A stretch of 64,000 nt of DNA. Origin: Viridibacterium silvisoli. Lineage in GTDB: Bacteria > Pseudomonadota > Gammaproteobacteria > Burkholderiales > Rhodocyclaceae. The notes beneath the pieces were generated by a model. The model saw nothing but the letters and a program-made list of their open reading frames with translations. It was not told the DNA's origin and searched no databases. The stretch lies in contig NZ_JAYXHS010000001.1 of NCBI RefSeq assembly GCF_036017035.1, positions 124,001 through 188,000 of the forward strand. Reading direction: 5' to 3'. The position numbers and the translations under genes are program-made. Positions 51,029-61,309 of the stretch are shown here, piece by piece; the stretch's first letter is position 1, and each line of letters begins with the position of its first letter.

Positions 51029-51057
51029 TTGAAATACCGCAATGCGGCACCTATCAT
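51029..51057 (+). promoter_or_regulatory. groESL promoter
   Basis: TTGAAA (51029-51034) and TATCAT (51052-51057) are 17 bases apart. The -35 box is also part of CTTGAAA, which fits a sigma-32 promoter, with CCTATCAT as a loose -10. An 11-base dyad CCGCA-A-TGCGG lies in the spacer. The CIRCE operator begins at the last base of the -10 box. Confidence 0.75.
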
Positions 51058-51083
51058 TAGCACTCCCCGGGAGAGAGTGCTAA
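51057..51083. promoter_or_regulatory. CIRCE operator (HrcA site) of groESL
   Basis: TTAGCACTC-N9-GAGTGCTAA is a perfect CIRCE element, directly after the groES promoter -10 box. HrcA would repress groESL here at normal temperature. Confidence 0.97.
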
Positions 51084-51159
51084 CAAAGCTCCTCCCCTGT
51101 TTTTTGTCGGGGTGCCTCCGGCGCCCTCTAATTCTTGATCTTCCCCAACAGGAGTGGAT

Positions 51160-51450
51160 ATGAAAATTCGTCCCCTGCACGATCGTCTGATCGTCAAGCG
51201 CATCGAAGCCGAGCGCACAACTGCCAGCGGCATCGTTATTCCAGACAGCGCTGGTGAAAAGCCCGATCAAGGTCAGGTTCTGGCTGTCGGCAACGGCAAG
51301 ATTCTGGAAAACGGCGAAGTCCGCAAGCTGGACGTCAAGGTTGGCGATCGCGTGCTGTTCGGCAAGTACTCCGGCCAGACCGTCAAGGTCGATGGCGAAG
51401 AGCTTCTCGTGATGCGCGAAGAAGACATCATGGGTGTCGTCGAACTGTAA
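51160..51450 (+). CDS. groES: Co-chaperonin GroES
   Basis: The 96-residue protein begins MKIRPLHDRLIVKRIEAERT, contains the mobile loop (ERTTASGIVIPDSAGEKPDQ) and ends EEDIMGVVEL. It caps the GroEL ring during folding. AGGAGTGG lies 7 bases before the ATG at 51160; a GTG two codons earlier is in frame but not needed. Regulation is by the CIRCE element and promoter upstream. Confidence 0.97.
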   Translation: MKIRPLHDRLIVKRIEAERTTASGIVIPDSAGEKPDQGQVLAVGNGKILENGEVRKLDVKVGDRVLFGKYSGQTVKVDGEELLVMREEDIMGVVEL

Positions 51451-51462
51451 AAAACCGGTGCT

Positions 51463-51558
51463 GCGCTACTGCGCAGGCCGGGCTGAAGGCTCCGGTGCTC
51501 AACGTACCTGCGTACGTTTCCGCTCCTCGCCTTCATCGCGACCTGCTCGCTACGCGCC
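51463..51558 (+). repeat. Imperfect palindromic element in the groES-groEL gap
   Basis: The 159-base gap holds nested dyads: AACGTAC (51501-51507) pairs with GTACGTT (51512-51518) and GAAGGC (51485-51490) with GCCTTC (51529-51534), with equal 10-base internal spacers. Outer sequences near 51465 and 51550 are partly complementary. It could be an mRNA structure uncoupling groES from groEL or a repetitive element. Confidence 0.5.
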
Positions 51559-51609
51559 TCCCCTGTTTTTTCACACCGAATCCGATTCAAATATTCTGGA
51601 GTCATAAAC

Positions 51610-53253
<1,644 letters not shown>

Positions 53254-53315
53254 TCCGGACCGGCTCCGCGTGGCGGAGCCTGCTCGAAGACACGCCTTGC
53301 GTTCATCGCAAGACA

Positions 53316-53347
53316 ACGGACAACTTCGCAAGAAGTTGTCCGTTTTC
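53316..53347 (+). terminator. Terminator of groESL
   Basis: ACGGACAACTTC (53316-53327) and GAAGTTGTCCGT (53332-53343) form a 12-bp stem with a GCAA loop followed by TTTT. A smaller hairpin, GGCTCCGC/GCGGAGCC, lies nearer the stop at about 53263-53281. Confidence 0.9.
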
Positions 53348-53373
53348 ATTTCTGGCGACGTATTCACGCTCGC

Positions 53374-53478
53374 CTCCTCTACCTCCTCTACCTCCTCTAC
53401 CTCCTCTACCTCCTCTACCTCCTCTACCTCCTCTACCTCCTCTACCTCCCCCTGTCTCCCCTGTCTCCCCTGTCTCCC
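53374..53478. repeat. 9-bp minisatellite (two unit types)
   Basis: Eight perfect copies of CTCCTCTAC run from 53374 to 53445, followed after a short junction by three copies of CTGTCTCCC (53452-53478). Pyrimidine-rich on the plus strand and purine-rich on the other. The length is a multiple of three, but no supported gene spans it. Confidence 0.95.
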
Positions 53479-53973
53479 CTGCGATTGGCTCGCATAGCCG
53501 CAGGGCGCCGCATCTTCGGAGGCGGCGCCGCGCAAATTAGTCAGACTTTTATAGATTCGTCCGACTTTTTGTTGCACACAAATACGCTTCACAGTGCTAT
53601 CGGAAGCAGCTCGCGGGGTAAATCGCACAACCGCAGATCTGCCATATTTCATGCAAATGACAAGCTTGTTAATTATGTATAACAAGCAGATAGGCGAACT
53701 CATAAGCCGTCGGTCAGGCACGCAAAATGGGCTATTGACATACCGACAGGGCGAACGTTAGCGTGCGATCCCCGACACATTGTTTTTCAATTGGCCTGAC
53801 AAATACACCTTTGCGCAGCAATCGGGCAGCGCTGCCGTCAAACCAGACGGAGGTTGGGCCTCAGCCTTACACGATTGAAAACAGGCGTTACGGGACCTTT
53901 GCTTGACACAACAAACCGGAGCGTCCGGTGTGTCGTTTGACTCACCGAGCTTCCCAGCAGAAAGGCACGGACA
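53479..53973. other. Intergenic region upstream of the GH105 gene (about 495 bases)
   Basis: No supported gene is seen. TTGACA occurs at 53735 and 53903 without convincing -10 partners. ACCGGA-GCG-TCCGGT near 53916-53930 is a perfect short dyad and could be an operator for the hydrolase gene at 53974. GC content looks lower around 53530-53700 than in the neighbouring genes. Confidence 0.4.
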
Positions 53974-55422
53974 ATGAAGATGAGCTTTACAGCCAAGACA
54001 TGCGCTACCGCACTCGTTGGTATTGGCATGTTCTCGACGGCAATGACCGCCAATGCGACACCGGTACCGGGCAACCACGGCAACTACGTCGCGAACTACA
54101 TGATCAATACCTGGCCAGTGCTCGATGACTACACGACCTGCGCACCGTCCAACTGCTTCAGCCTGAACTACGCCACCGTGCCTGCCAGCCCGGCGCCGAA
54201 GTTCTGGGAATACACGAACACCGTGCCGCTATTCGCCATCTGGAAGCTTTACGAGAAGACGGGCCGTCAGAAGTACTACGACTACGTGAAGAAGTTCGTC
54301 GACACCTATGTCGATGCGAACGGCGTGATCAACTATGGCCGCACCTTCCCTGCCGGCGCGACGCCGAACGACCCGACGATCCAGGATACGATTCAGCCCG
54401 CCACCCTGCTGTTCGGTCTGTACAAGAAGACGGGTGATTCGCGCTACCTGAAGGCCATGCAGTACGTGCGCACGATCTTCCCGACGATCAAGACCAATCC
54501 GCAAGGCGCCTGGTGGCACAAACCAACCTACGCGAACGAGCAATGGCTCGATGCGATCTACATGTCAACGCCGTTCCTGGCGCGCTATGCCGCCCAATAT
54601 GAAACCGGCGCCACCCAAACGGCCACCTTCAATACCCTGACCAATCAGATCAAGCTGGCAGCCCAGTACACTTTCAACCCCACCAAGAATCTGTACTACC
54701 ACGGCTGGAACGGTGCGACTGACGGCATCTGGGTTGGCCTGGATTACAAGGCTGGCAAGTACCCCCCACTGGACGGACAGGTCACTTCGCCAATTCTGTG
54801 GGCACGCTCTCAAGCCTGGTATATCACCGGCATCGTCGATGTGCTGGAGTACCTGCCGAAGAACCATCCTGACCGCAACCAGCTAGTCCAGATCGTCAAG
54901 AATATCGCCAAGGGCCTGAAGACCTATCAAGGCACCAACGGCCTGTGGTATCAGGTGCTCGACGTCAAGGATGGCCCACTACCCGCCAACGGCGGCTATC
55001 CGGGTGAGTCGGTCCCTGCCCAAGCGAACTGGCAGGAAACCTCTGCCAGCGCGCTCTTCGTTTACTCCCTGGCCAAGGCAGCACGTCTCGACATCATTGA
55101 CAGCAGCTACCTGGATGTCGCGAAAAAGGGCTGGGCAGGCGTGAAGACGAAGGTTGCGCTGTCGAACAGCAACAACACCGTCAAGGTGCAAGGCACGGTG
55201 GTCGGCATGAGTCTTGGCGGTGTTTACAACGCCTACACGAATGCAGACTTCCGCACGGACCTGAACAATGGTCCGCTGCCTGCTCCGGCAGACCAGTGCG
55301 TGCCGTCCACCTACGTGAAGTTCACCTCGCCACCAGTGGTCTGCAAGTACTCGTACGTGCGTGAAAACGTGCCGCAAGGTCTGGGCGCCGTCATGCTGGC
55401 CGCGAGCGAAATGGAATACTGA
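53974..55422 (+). CDS. Exported glycoside hydrolase, GH105/GH88-type (unsaturated uronyl hydrolase-like)
   Basis: The 482-residue protein has a signal peptide (ALVGIGMFSTAMTANATP) and an (alpha/alpha)6-barrel pattern: IWKLYEKTGRQKYYDYVKKF, DTIQPATLLFGLYKKTGDSR, WLDAIYMSTPFLARYAAQY (with the likely catalytic Asp), WARSQAWYITGIVDVLEYLP and ETSASALFVYSLAKAARL. Family members remove unsaturated galacturonyl groups left by pectin or rhamnogalacturonan lyases, with vinyl-ether hydration. No lyase or sugar-uptake gene is adjacent. The substrate is inferred from family only. A terminator follows. Confidence 0.82.
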   Translation: MKMSFTAKTCATALVGIGMFSTAMTANATPVPGNHGNYVANYMINTWPVLDDYTTCAPSNCFSLNYATVPASPAPKFWEYTNTVPLFAIWKLYEKTGRQKYYDYVKKFVDTYVDANGVINYGRTFPAGATPNDPTIQDTIQPATLLFGLYKKTGDSRYLKAMQYVRTIFPTIKTNPQGAWWHKPTYANEQWLDAIYMSTPFLARYAAQYETGATQTATFNTLTNQIKLAAQYTFNPTKNLYYHGWNGATDGIWVGLDYKAGKYPPLDGQVTSPILWARSQAWYITGIVDVLEYLPKNHPDRNQLVQIVKNIAKGLKTYQGTNGLWYQVLDVKDGPLPANGGYPGESVPAQANWQETSASALFVYSLAKAARLDIIDSSYLDVAKKGWAGVKTKVALSNSNNTVKVQGTVVGMSLGGVYNAYTNADFRTDLNNGPLPAPADQCVPSTYVKFTSPPVVCKYSYVRENVPQGLGAVMLAASEMEY

Positions 55423-55522
55423 TCCGAACAGGGACCAGCGCACCCTGCACGAAGCGAATGACCCGCCCCAAGCGGTACACCGCCCCCTCTCGGGTGCCGT
55501 GCGGGGCGGGCCAGTCGTCAAT

Positions 55523-55552
55523 AAAAAGCCCACGGCATGCCGTGGGCTTTTC
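55523..55552. terminator. Bidirectional intrinsic terminator
   Basis: AAAAGCCCACGGC pairs with GCCGTGGGCTTTT with little or no loop spacing. It separates the GH105 gene from the convergent GMC oxidoreductase gene. Confidence 0.88.
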
Positions 55553-55573
55553 GCATCCAGCACAGACCGGCAC

Positions 55574-57160
55574 TCAACTACCTGCCAGCCTCCTTTGCAT
55601 CAAGAACGCAATGCGTTCAGCCAACGCCGCAATCGTGCGGGAAGGATTGAGCCCCACGGCGCGCGGCACGATGGCGCCGTCGGCCACGTACAGCCCGGGG
55701 TAGCCGAACACCTCACCTGCATGATTGACCACACCGTCCGCAGACGTCGTACCCATATTGCATCCTCCTAGCGGATGCGGGGTCACCAGGTTCTTCAGCA
55801 GGCTCCAGGTAAAGGGAACAGTCGCATCACCACCCGTCGCTTCCGACAGCTTGATGTGCATATCGACCATCGCCTGCACGGTCGCCTCGCTGCGCGTCAC
55901 ATCCCAGTCGAGCTTGAGCACACGACGCCAGGGTGCATACCAGACGCGCCCGAGATAGAGCTTGCCATCCGCCGCATCCATCGCCTGACCGAACCAGGGC
56001 ATGACACTGGCCGCTGGATTCTTCATGCCGCTGAGCGTCTCCAGCCATTGCACCAGCACGCGGTGTTTCGGCTTGGCGCCCTTTGCGCCGTCGCGCAGGA
56101 AATTGAGCAGCAGATTGGGGAAGCCGCCGTCCTCGACGAAGAACTCCTTGCCGTTCACCGCACCATCCAGAAAGTCGATGGCGCAGGAAATCGTCGGGCC
56201 ATGCGTGGGCGAAATGTCGCGGCCCTCGTAGGTCGCGGGCGTCAGGAAGTCGCCGTTCGAACTCCAGTTGCGGCCAAGGTAGTTGCTGATCTTCGGCAGG
56301 GTCTTGTATTGGTCGCGTGCGCGCAGCAACAGCTCGGTTGAACCCAGCGAGCCAGCCGCGAGAATGACGCGCTCCGCGGTCTCGAACCCCGGCACGAGCT
56401 GCCCGTCGACCACGCGATGAAAGTGCACCGTATAGCGGCCTCGATCCTCCGAGATGTTGTACACCACGTGCAGCGGCCGCACCTCGGCACCGAGCTGCTC
56501 GGCACGCGCGATGTAGTTGAGATCCAGCGTGTTTTTGGCCTTCACCTGGCAACCGATGTCGCAGTTGCCACAGTGCGTACAAGTGCCCTGCTCCACACCG
56601 AACTGGTTGGTGAATTTCACCGAGTGCGCGTCGCTGAAGGGATCGGGCCGATCGTAGCTATAGTCCTTGTCGAAGCTCACGGCCAGCGGCAAGGGGCGGA
56701 AGCGGTCGCCATAGCCGAGCTTCTCTGCGCCTTCCTTCATGAGCTTGTAGCGCTCGGTCAGCTGGTTCTCGGGCAAGGTCTGCACGTCGAGCATCTTGCC
56801 GACGCGCTCGTAGTACGGCTTCAACTCCTCATAGGTGATTTGCGACGGCCAGCCGTTCTTGAACGCATCCGGCTTGGCTTCGACCGAAATGTTTGCGTAG
56901 ATCAGCGAGCCACCACCGACACCAGCTCCCTGCGCGACCGTCATGTCATCCATGATGCGCAGGTCGATCCAGCCGTTGCAGCTTTCCGGCTCGGACTGAT
57001 CCCAGATCCACGCGTCGCCTTCGCCACGCGGATAGTCTTCCGGCGCCCAGCGTCGGCCACGCTCCAGCACCAGCACCTTGAGGCCCGCCTCGCTCAGACG
57101 GCAGGCATTGACTGCCCCGCCAAAACCACTGCCAATAATGATGACATCGTAATTCTTCAT
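55574..57160 (-). CDS. GMC-family flavin oxidoreductase (cholesterol-oxidase-like)
   Basis: The 528-residue enzyme has the FAD-binding VIIIGSGFGGAVNACRLSEA at the N-terminus, QGAGVGGGSLIYANIS, a cysteine cluster CTHCGNCDIGC in the middle, and the C-terminal HPLGGCNMG and VVNHAGEVFGYPGLYVADGA. This is the cholesterol-oxidase side of the GMC family, whose members oxidise sterols or other alcohols. No Tat-type signal is visible, so it should be cytoplasmic or membrane-bound. It is the last gene of the five-gene leftward operon, 29 bases after the patatin gene. Confidence 0.85.
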   Translation of the reverse strand: MKNYDVIIIGSGFGGAVNACRLSEAGLKVLVLERGRRWAPEDYPRGEGDAWIWDQSEPESCNGWIDLRIMDDMTVAQGAGVGGGSLIYANISVEAKPDAFKNGWPSQITYEELKPYYERVGKMLDVQTLPENQLTERYKLMKEGAEKLGYGDRFRPLPLAVSFDKDYSYDRPDPFSDAHSVKFTNQFGVEQGTCTHCGNCDIGCQVKAKNTLDLNYIARAEQLGAEVRPLHVVYNISEDRGRYTVHFHRVVDGQLVPGFETAERVILAAGSLGSTELLLRARDQYKTLPKISNYLGRNWSSNGDFLTPATYEGRDISPTHGPTISCAIDFLDGAVNGKEFFVEDGGFPNLLLNFLRDGAKGAKPKHRVLVQWLETLSGMKNPAASVMPWFGQAMDAADGKLYLGRVWYAPWRRVLKLDWDVTRSEATVQAMVDMHIKLSEATGGDATVPFTWSLLKNLVTPHPLGGCNMGTTSADGVVNHAGEVFGYPGLYVADGAIVPRAVGLNPSRTIAALAERIAFLMQRRLAGS

Positions 57161-57189
57161 CGCCTGCTCCGCCCTTCCGGAAATGTCGA

Positions 57190-58728
57190 TCAGCGCCGCA
57201 TGATGTAAGTCGAGACCAGCGACTTCGTGAAGAAGCCGGCAAAGCTGCCTGTCGCACCGAGGCTCTTGCCCATCGTCGGTGCGTTGGTGGCATGGAAGGT
57301 CGACAGCAAGCTCATCAAGGCACTGACACCCAGACTCAGCACGCCGGCGCCGACGACAGGTCCGCTCGTGTCGCGGCCTTCATGCAGCTTCGTGTACAAG
57401 GTCGTCGTCGCCGGCCACAGCGCGAGCGGCGAAGCGACGCGCACTTCCTTCTTGCCGGCAAGGTAGTAGTCCTTGCCCGCGTGCTGGAAACCGAGTTCGT
57501 ACACCATCCAGCGCAGCCCCGGCTCATCGCCGGGCATGAACAAGGCGAACACACCGTGCGAGGCCGGCATGTTCGTGCCGAGCGGCGCGAAGTCGACATG
57601 ACCGCTCAGCCCGCTGCGATGCTGCGGGTCGGCGACGAAGGCGTCGATGTCCTCGATGTCGATACTTGCGTGCAGCGCCAGCTGCGTATTGGCCGACTTG
57701 CCCTGCGCCGCGCCTGTCTTCGGATCAATCGCACCGAGCGAGAAATAACCGGCCATGGTTTCGCGAAACGCGATGCCTGTTCCTGCGTCCTGCATCTGTG
57801 TGGCCTCCGGCGTGAGTGGCATTCCTTCCGGCTTGCGGGTACGAAGGTAGCGCATGGCATCTGCATAGCCGCGATCGACCAGCGTGGCGGAATCGATACG
57901 GCCTAGATAGAAATCGGGATCGAGCGGTAGCGGTTTCTCTGGCTTGACCACGTGCAGCCTGATCTGCTGCTTCTGGCCGTAAGGCGAATCGCCGCGCGCG
58001 ATGCGTTCGTTCAGCTCATTCACCAAGGCCATCTCTTCGTTGAGCTTGCCAGCCGCGCTCAGCTCGATCATGTGCACGTACTGGTTGAACGAGCCATCGT
58101 GATAGGTCGGCGTATTGCCGATGCACCACACCAGCCACACTTCCTCGGCACCGCGCTTCACCGCTTCGATGAGGTTCGCATCCTTGATCCACACCGAATC
58201 CAGATACTCGGTGTCGCCGCGCTTTACGGCGGGCATGAAGATCGGCAGCGAGATACCGGCGACCAGTAGGTCCAGATCGATGTCCATGTGTGGAATCGCC
58301 TCGTTGGTTTTCTGCGTGAAGTTGCAGACATTGAAACTGCCCGCCATGCCCTCGGCCAGGCGGATGCGTGCCGGGTCGATACCGAGGTGCGGAAAGACCT
58401 TCTCGACGATGCCATCGGCGTCGCCCATGGCTTTCATGTTGAGCGCCTTGAAGTATTCGCGCATCGGCATGAAGGACACGAAGTCCTTCACATCGAGCGT
58501 GCGCCAGCGCTCGCACATCTCGTCGGGCGTGAGGCCCGACAGCAACATGCCAAGATTCATCGTGCCGCCGGAAGTGCCGTCCCCATGATGAAAGCGCAGG
58601 CCTGCTTCATGGAGCGCTTTGAGGACGCCGGCCTGCCAGGCCACACGCATGCCGCCGCCGGCCAGCACCAGCGAGCGTCTTGTGGTTTCAGCAGCATCCG
58701 CCGCCAGCGCAACGACGGTAGGTTTCAT
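57190..58728 (-). CDS. Patatin-like phospholipase
   Basis: The 512-residue protein has the patatin catalytic dyad: oxyanion loop GGGMRV (24-29), the nucleophile Ser53 in GTSGG and Asp183 in KDANL (usually DGG or DGA). The C-terminal 200 residues are an additional domain of unknown function (LHASIDIEDIDAFVADPQHR, ELGFQHAGKDYYLAGKKEVR) that resembles a lipid-modified-sugar or cholesterol-esterase-like extension only loosely. Its start overlaps the stop of the small membrane-protein gene by 4 bases, so the two are coupled. Substrate unknown; a lipid ester is expected. Confidence 0.82.
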   Translation of the reverse strand: MKPTVVALAADAAETTRRSLVLAGGGMRVAWQAGVLKALHEAGLRFHHGDGTSGGTMNLGMLLSGLTPDEMCERWRTLDVKDFVSFMPMREYFKALNMKAMGDADGIVEKVFPHLGIDPARIRLAEGMAGSFNVCNFTQKTNEAIPHMDIDLDLLVAGISLPIFMPAVKRGDTEYLDSVWIKDANLIEAVKRGAEEVWLVWCIGNTPTYHDGSFNQYVHMIELSAAGKLNEEMALVNELNERIARGDSPYGQKQQIRLHVVKPEKPLPLDPDFYLGRIDSATLVDRGYADAMRYLRTRKPEGMPLTPEATQMQDAGTGIAFRETMAGYFSLGAIDPKTGAAQGKSANTQLALHASIDIEDIDAFVADPQHRSGLSGHVDFAPLGTNMPASHGVFALFMPGDEPGLRWMVYELGFQHAGKDYYLAGKKEVRVASPLALWPATTTLYTKLHEGRDTSGPVVGAGVLSLGVSALMSLLSTFHATNAPTMGKSLGATGSFAGFFTKSLVSTYIMRR

Positions 58729-59117
58729 GATGCCAGCGTGCCGTTAACCATCTTGCGCCAGAAGATGATCATCAGGAAAAACGACAGCAGATCGAACAGC
58801 GCAACGGCCATCGCCAGCGAGGAGAACAGCTGCTCATGCACGCCAAGGGCGACAGCAATGAAAGCACCGAGCTTCTGGATGCTTGCCCAAAGCAATGCGG
58901 GAGACGAATGCGTGATCAGTCCGTGTAGCGTCAGCGCGCCGAACAGGATCATGAACATGCCGACGATGCCGAAAGAATGCTGATTGGCCAGCACCAAGGA
59001 ACCGCCGATGATCTTCAGCACGAAGCCCGGCCAGATCATCTGCACAGCGCCACTGACGATGGTCAGCAAGGCGATCAGCGTGATGATCGTGCCGAGGTAG
59101 TTCTTGAGCTTATCCAT
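58725..59117 (-). CDS. Small membrane protein (130 aa) of the lipid operon
   Basis: The product has about four membrane helices (TIITLIALLTIVSGAVQMIW, VLANQHSFGIVGMFMILFGA, LLWASIQKLGAFIAVALGVH, LAMAVALFDLLSFFLMIIFW). I do not recognise the family. The ATG at 59117 is 17 bases from the acetoacetate-decarboxylase stop and its own stop overlaps the patatin start (ATGA). Position suggests that it helps place the operon's enzymes or product at the membrane. Confidence 0.75.
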   Translation of the reverse strand: MDKLKNYLGTIITLIALLTIVSGAVQMIWPGFVLKIIGGSLVLANQHSFGIVGMFMILFGALTLHGLITHSSPALLWASIQKLGAFIAVALGVHEQLFSSLAMAVALFDLLSFFLMIIFWRKMVNGTLAS

Positions 59118-59134
59118 GCGCAGTCATCCCCTGT

Positions 59135-59998
59135 TCAATCCTTGCGATTGGGCGGCGTCAGCCACTCTTCCTTGTTCTCGAGATTCGCTACGCTCTCCAG
59201 CCCTTCCATGCGCGCTGGCGGAGTCTTCTCGCTGAGAAACCAGGCCTCGAAGTGGTCGTCGAGCACGCCTGCCGTCTCCGGCAGGAAGCCACAGAACAAC
59301 GGTTCCGGGCTGATGTCGAGCGTCTTGAGCGCCTGCACGCGCGGGTGGTCACCAATCGTGAGGCGCGCCGAGCCCTTCTTCATGAGCTTGAAGCCGAGCT
59401 TGCCCTTGAAGTAGATGTATGACGCCATCAACATGCCGCGGAAGGCGCAGTAGTTGATGGCACCTACGTTCAGCGGCAGCCAGGCCTTCTTCGGACGCTC
59501 GACATCGATACGCACGGCGAGCAGTCCGTCGAGGTCGTACTGGCTGCTGACCCATTCGTCGCCGATGACGAAATCCAGATTCGCCTGATGCTTGGGCATG
59601 CCCCAGATACCCTTGCCGCCCTTCACCGATATCTCGGTGCTCACCGGCAGGTCGACCACGTACTGCCCTGTGCCGAAGGTCTTCATGAAGATCGCGGGCA
59701 GGAGACGCGGCGCGGGTTTCTTGCCGTGCGTGCAGGCGATGGCAACGCTGTACTCAATGTACTTGCCGATATTGGTTTCAATGTAATCGATGACAGTAAT
59801 AACCAGCAGCCCCCTGTTCCACAAGCGGAAAGGATGCATCTCGTTACCGGGCATCAGCGCAGCGGCCTTGTCGGCATCGATGCTGAAGGCCGCCATCAGC
59901 GCCGGCGATTTGTGCGAACTGACCGGCAGCTGGAACGGAATGCCGTCTACGAGTGCGAAACGCCCAGCCTGTTCTTCAAGTCTTCTTGGCCTGCCCAT
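59135..59998 (-). CDS. Acetoacetate decarboxylase family protein
   Basis: The 287-residue protein matches the ADC fold: LLVITVIDYIETNIGKYIEY, STEISVKGGKGIWGMPKHQA with the lysine region in which ADC forms its Schiff base, and a C-terminal GDHPRVQALKTLDISPEPLF. Members decarboxylate acetoacetate or act on related beta-keto acids; many are of unknown substrate. AGGAGCAAT before the ATG at 59998 supports this start over the longer frame. It lies 22 bases after the alpha/beta-hydrolase gene. Confidence 0.8.
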   Translation of the reverse strand: MGRPRRLEEQAGRFALVDGIPFQLPVSSHKSPALMAAFSIDADKAAALMPGNEMHPFRLWNRGLLVITVIDYIETNIGKYIEYSVAIACTHGKKPAPRLLPAIFMKTFGTGQYVVDLPVSTEISVKGGKGIWGMPKHQANLDFVIGDEWVSSQYDLDGLLAVRIDVERPKKAWLPLNVGAINYCAFRGMLMASYIYFKGKLGFKLMKKGSARLTIGDHPRVQALKTLDISPEPLFCGFLPETAGVLDDHFEAWFLSEKTPPARMEGLESVANLENKEEWLTPPNRKD

Positions 59999-60020
59999 GA
60001 CGTATTGCTCCTGATGAGTC

Positions 60021-61046
60021 CTAGTGAGGTCGATCCAGTTCGTCGAGGATGATGGGGAACACATCCCGTGCCGCGTTCTTGCCAATGAAGATATCGAGGT
60101 GCCCGTAGTCGGGCAGGATGCGCAATGAGTGAAAATGGCGGCGTTGCTGTTCGAAGAAATCGAAAGTGCGTTGCTGGCTCTCCGGCAGGAAGCAGATGTT
60201 CTGCTCCCCCGCGAGGAAGGCGAAGCGTGCGGAGGTTTTCGGTGGCTGCGCGGCGAACTCTGCGGGTAGCTGGTCGAGGCCTTCGACGGAGATGAGCTGG
60301 CCTTTGCTGACACTGCGGCTCATCTGCTTGAAGAAGCGCAGCGGCACACTGGCAAACTCATGCTTGAGCCATTCATGCGTGGCGTCATTGAGATTCTCGT
60401 GACGCCACAACACCGGAAAGCCCGTGCCATAGGTGAAGCTTGAAAACTTGCAGACGGGGTTGTCGCATTCGTGATGCGTGAGCGCCACGGTGCTGGCCAG
60501 CAGTTTCGGCACGAGGCCTTCGGCCTTGAGACCCCACTGCGGATTCAGGTAGTCGGTCATGGTCGCCACGATAGGCGTGGCCAGCGACAGCTTGAGGCGC
60601 GACATGGCGGGCACCACCGGATGCAGTGCCACGGCGTTGCTGACGATGGTGGTGACCTGCGGCACGAGGCCGGCGACGGCGCTCATCATGAAACTCGTCG
60701 AGCCCTGGCAGTGGATTACGGCCTTCACTTCCGCTGCACCGGTCTGCTCAACAAGCTTCTGCACAGCGGCGGGATGGTCATAGGCGGCTGCCTGATCGAG
60801 CGTCCAGCGGTTGGGCGAGAACTCGATGCTGGCGCGCCAGTTCTCCAGCCAGACGTCATAGCCGTTGGCAAGCAGGTAATCGACGAGGGTGGTTTCCGTA
60901 CGCGGCTGGAAGATGTTGGCGCGCACGCCGGCACCATGCACGAGCAGTACAGGCCCCTTGCTGGGCGCCCGATCGCCAGTGACATGGATCAGGTTGCACT
61001 GGAAACCATCGGCAGCAGTAAATGGGACGACCTCGCTGACTGGCAA
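60021..61046 (-). CDS. Alpha/beta-hydrolase (lipase/esterase-like)
   Basis: The 341-residue enzyme has the oxyanion region LLVHGAGVRANIF, a nucleophile elbow HCQGSTSF with Ser116 (in place of the usual GXSXG) and the catalytic histidine in LPDYGHLDIFIG. Similar hydrolases are fused to or neighbour GMC oxidoreductases in other bacteria. It would cleave an ester or thioester of the operon's substrate. It is the first gene of the leftward operon, divergent from mtgA, and its start is at an ATG with GAGG some distance before it. Confidence 0.8.
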   Translation of the reverse strand: MPVSEVVPFTAADGFQCNLIHVTGDRAPSKGPVLLVHGAGVRANIFQPRTETTLVDYLLANGYDVWLENWRASIEFSPNRWTLDQAAAYDHPAAVQKLVEQTGAAEVKAVIHCQGSTSFMMSAVAGLVPQVTTIVSNAVALHPVVPAMSRLKLSLATPIVATMTDYLNPQWGLKAEGLVPKLLASTVALTHHECDNPVCKFSSFTYGTGFPVLWRHENLNDATHEWLKHEFASVPLRFFKQMSRSVSKGQLISVEGLDQLPAEFAAQPPKTSARFAFLAGEQNICFLPESQQRTFDFFEQQRRHFHSLRILPDYGHLDIFIGKNAARDVFPIILDELDRPH

Positions 61047-61112
61047 AGCAAACTCCTGGGCAAGATGTGCTGCAAGTGTGTGCTGCGATCAATGCGGCGA
61101 GGGCCACGCGGG

Positions 61113-61131
61113 CCGGGCCGCGGCGGCCCGG
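61113..61131. other. Perfect GC-rich hairpin between divergent genes
   Basis: CCGGGCCG-CGG-CGGCCCGG has an 8-bp stem. It lies between the alpha/beta-hydrolase and mtgA starts. No T-run follows it, so it is more likely a regulatory dyad or leader structure than a terminator. Confidence 0.4.
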
Positions 61132-61309
61132 TACGCAAGGGCCGATTGCTGCAGAATAGCGCAATCGCTGGGTCCGCAAGGCGAATCGCCCTCAAGGGTG
61201 TATCCGCCGGAAAGGCGGGCTCGCCAGCCGCGCTTGCGTCCATAAGCCGCCTCTGCAATCCTCTGCGCCGACAGCAATCCGCTCGCAATCCCGTTCCGGC
61301 AATCCCCCC

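Noticed and set aside
53374..53478. Repeats considered as a CRISPR array
   Set aside because: Units are 9 bases, directly adjacent, without spacers, and no cas genes are in the window.
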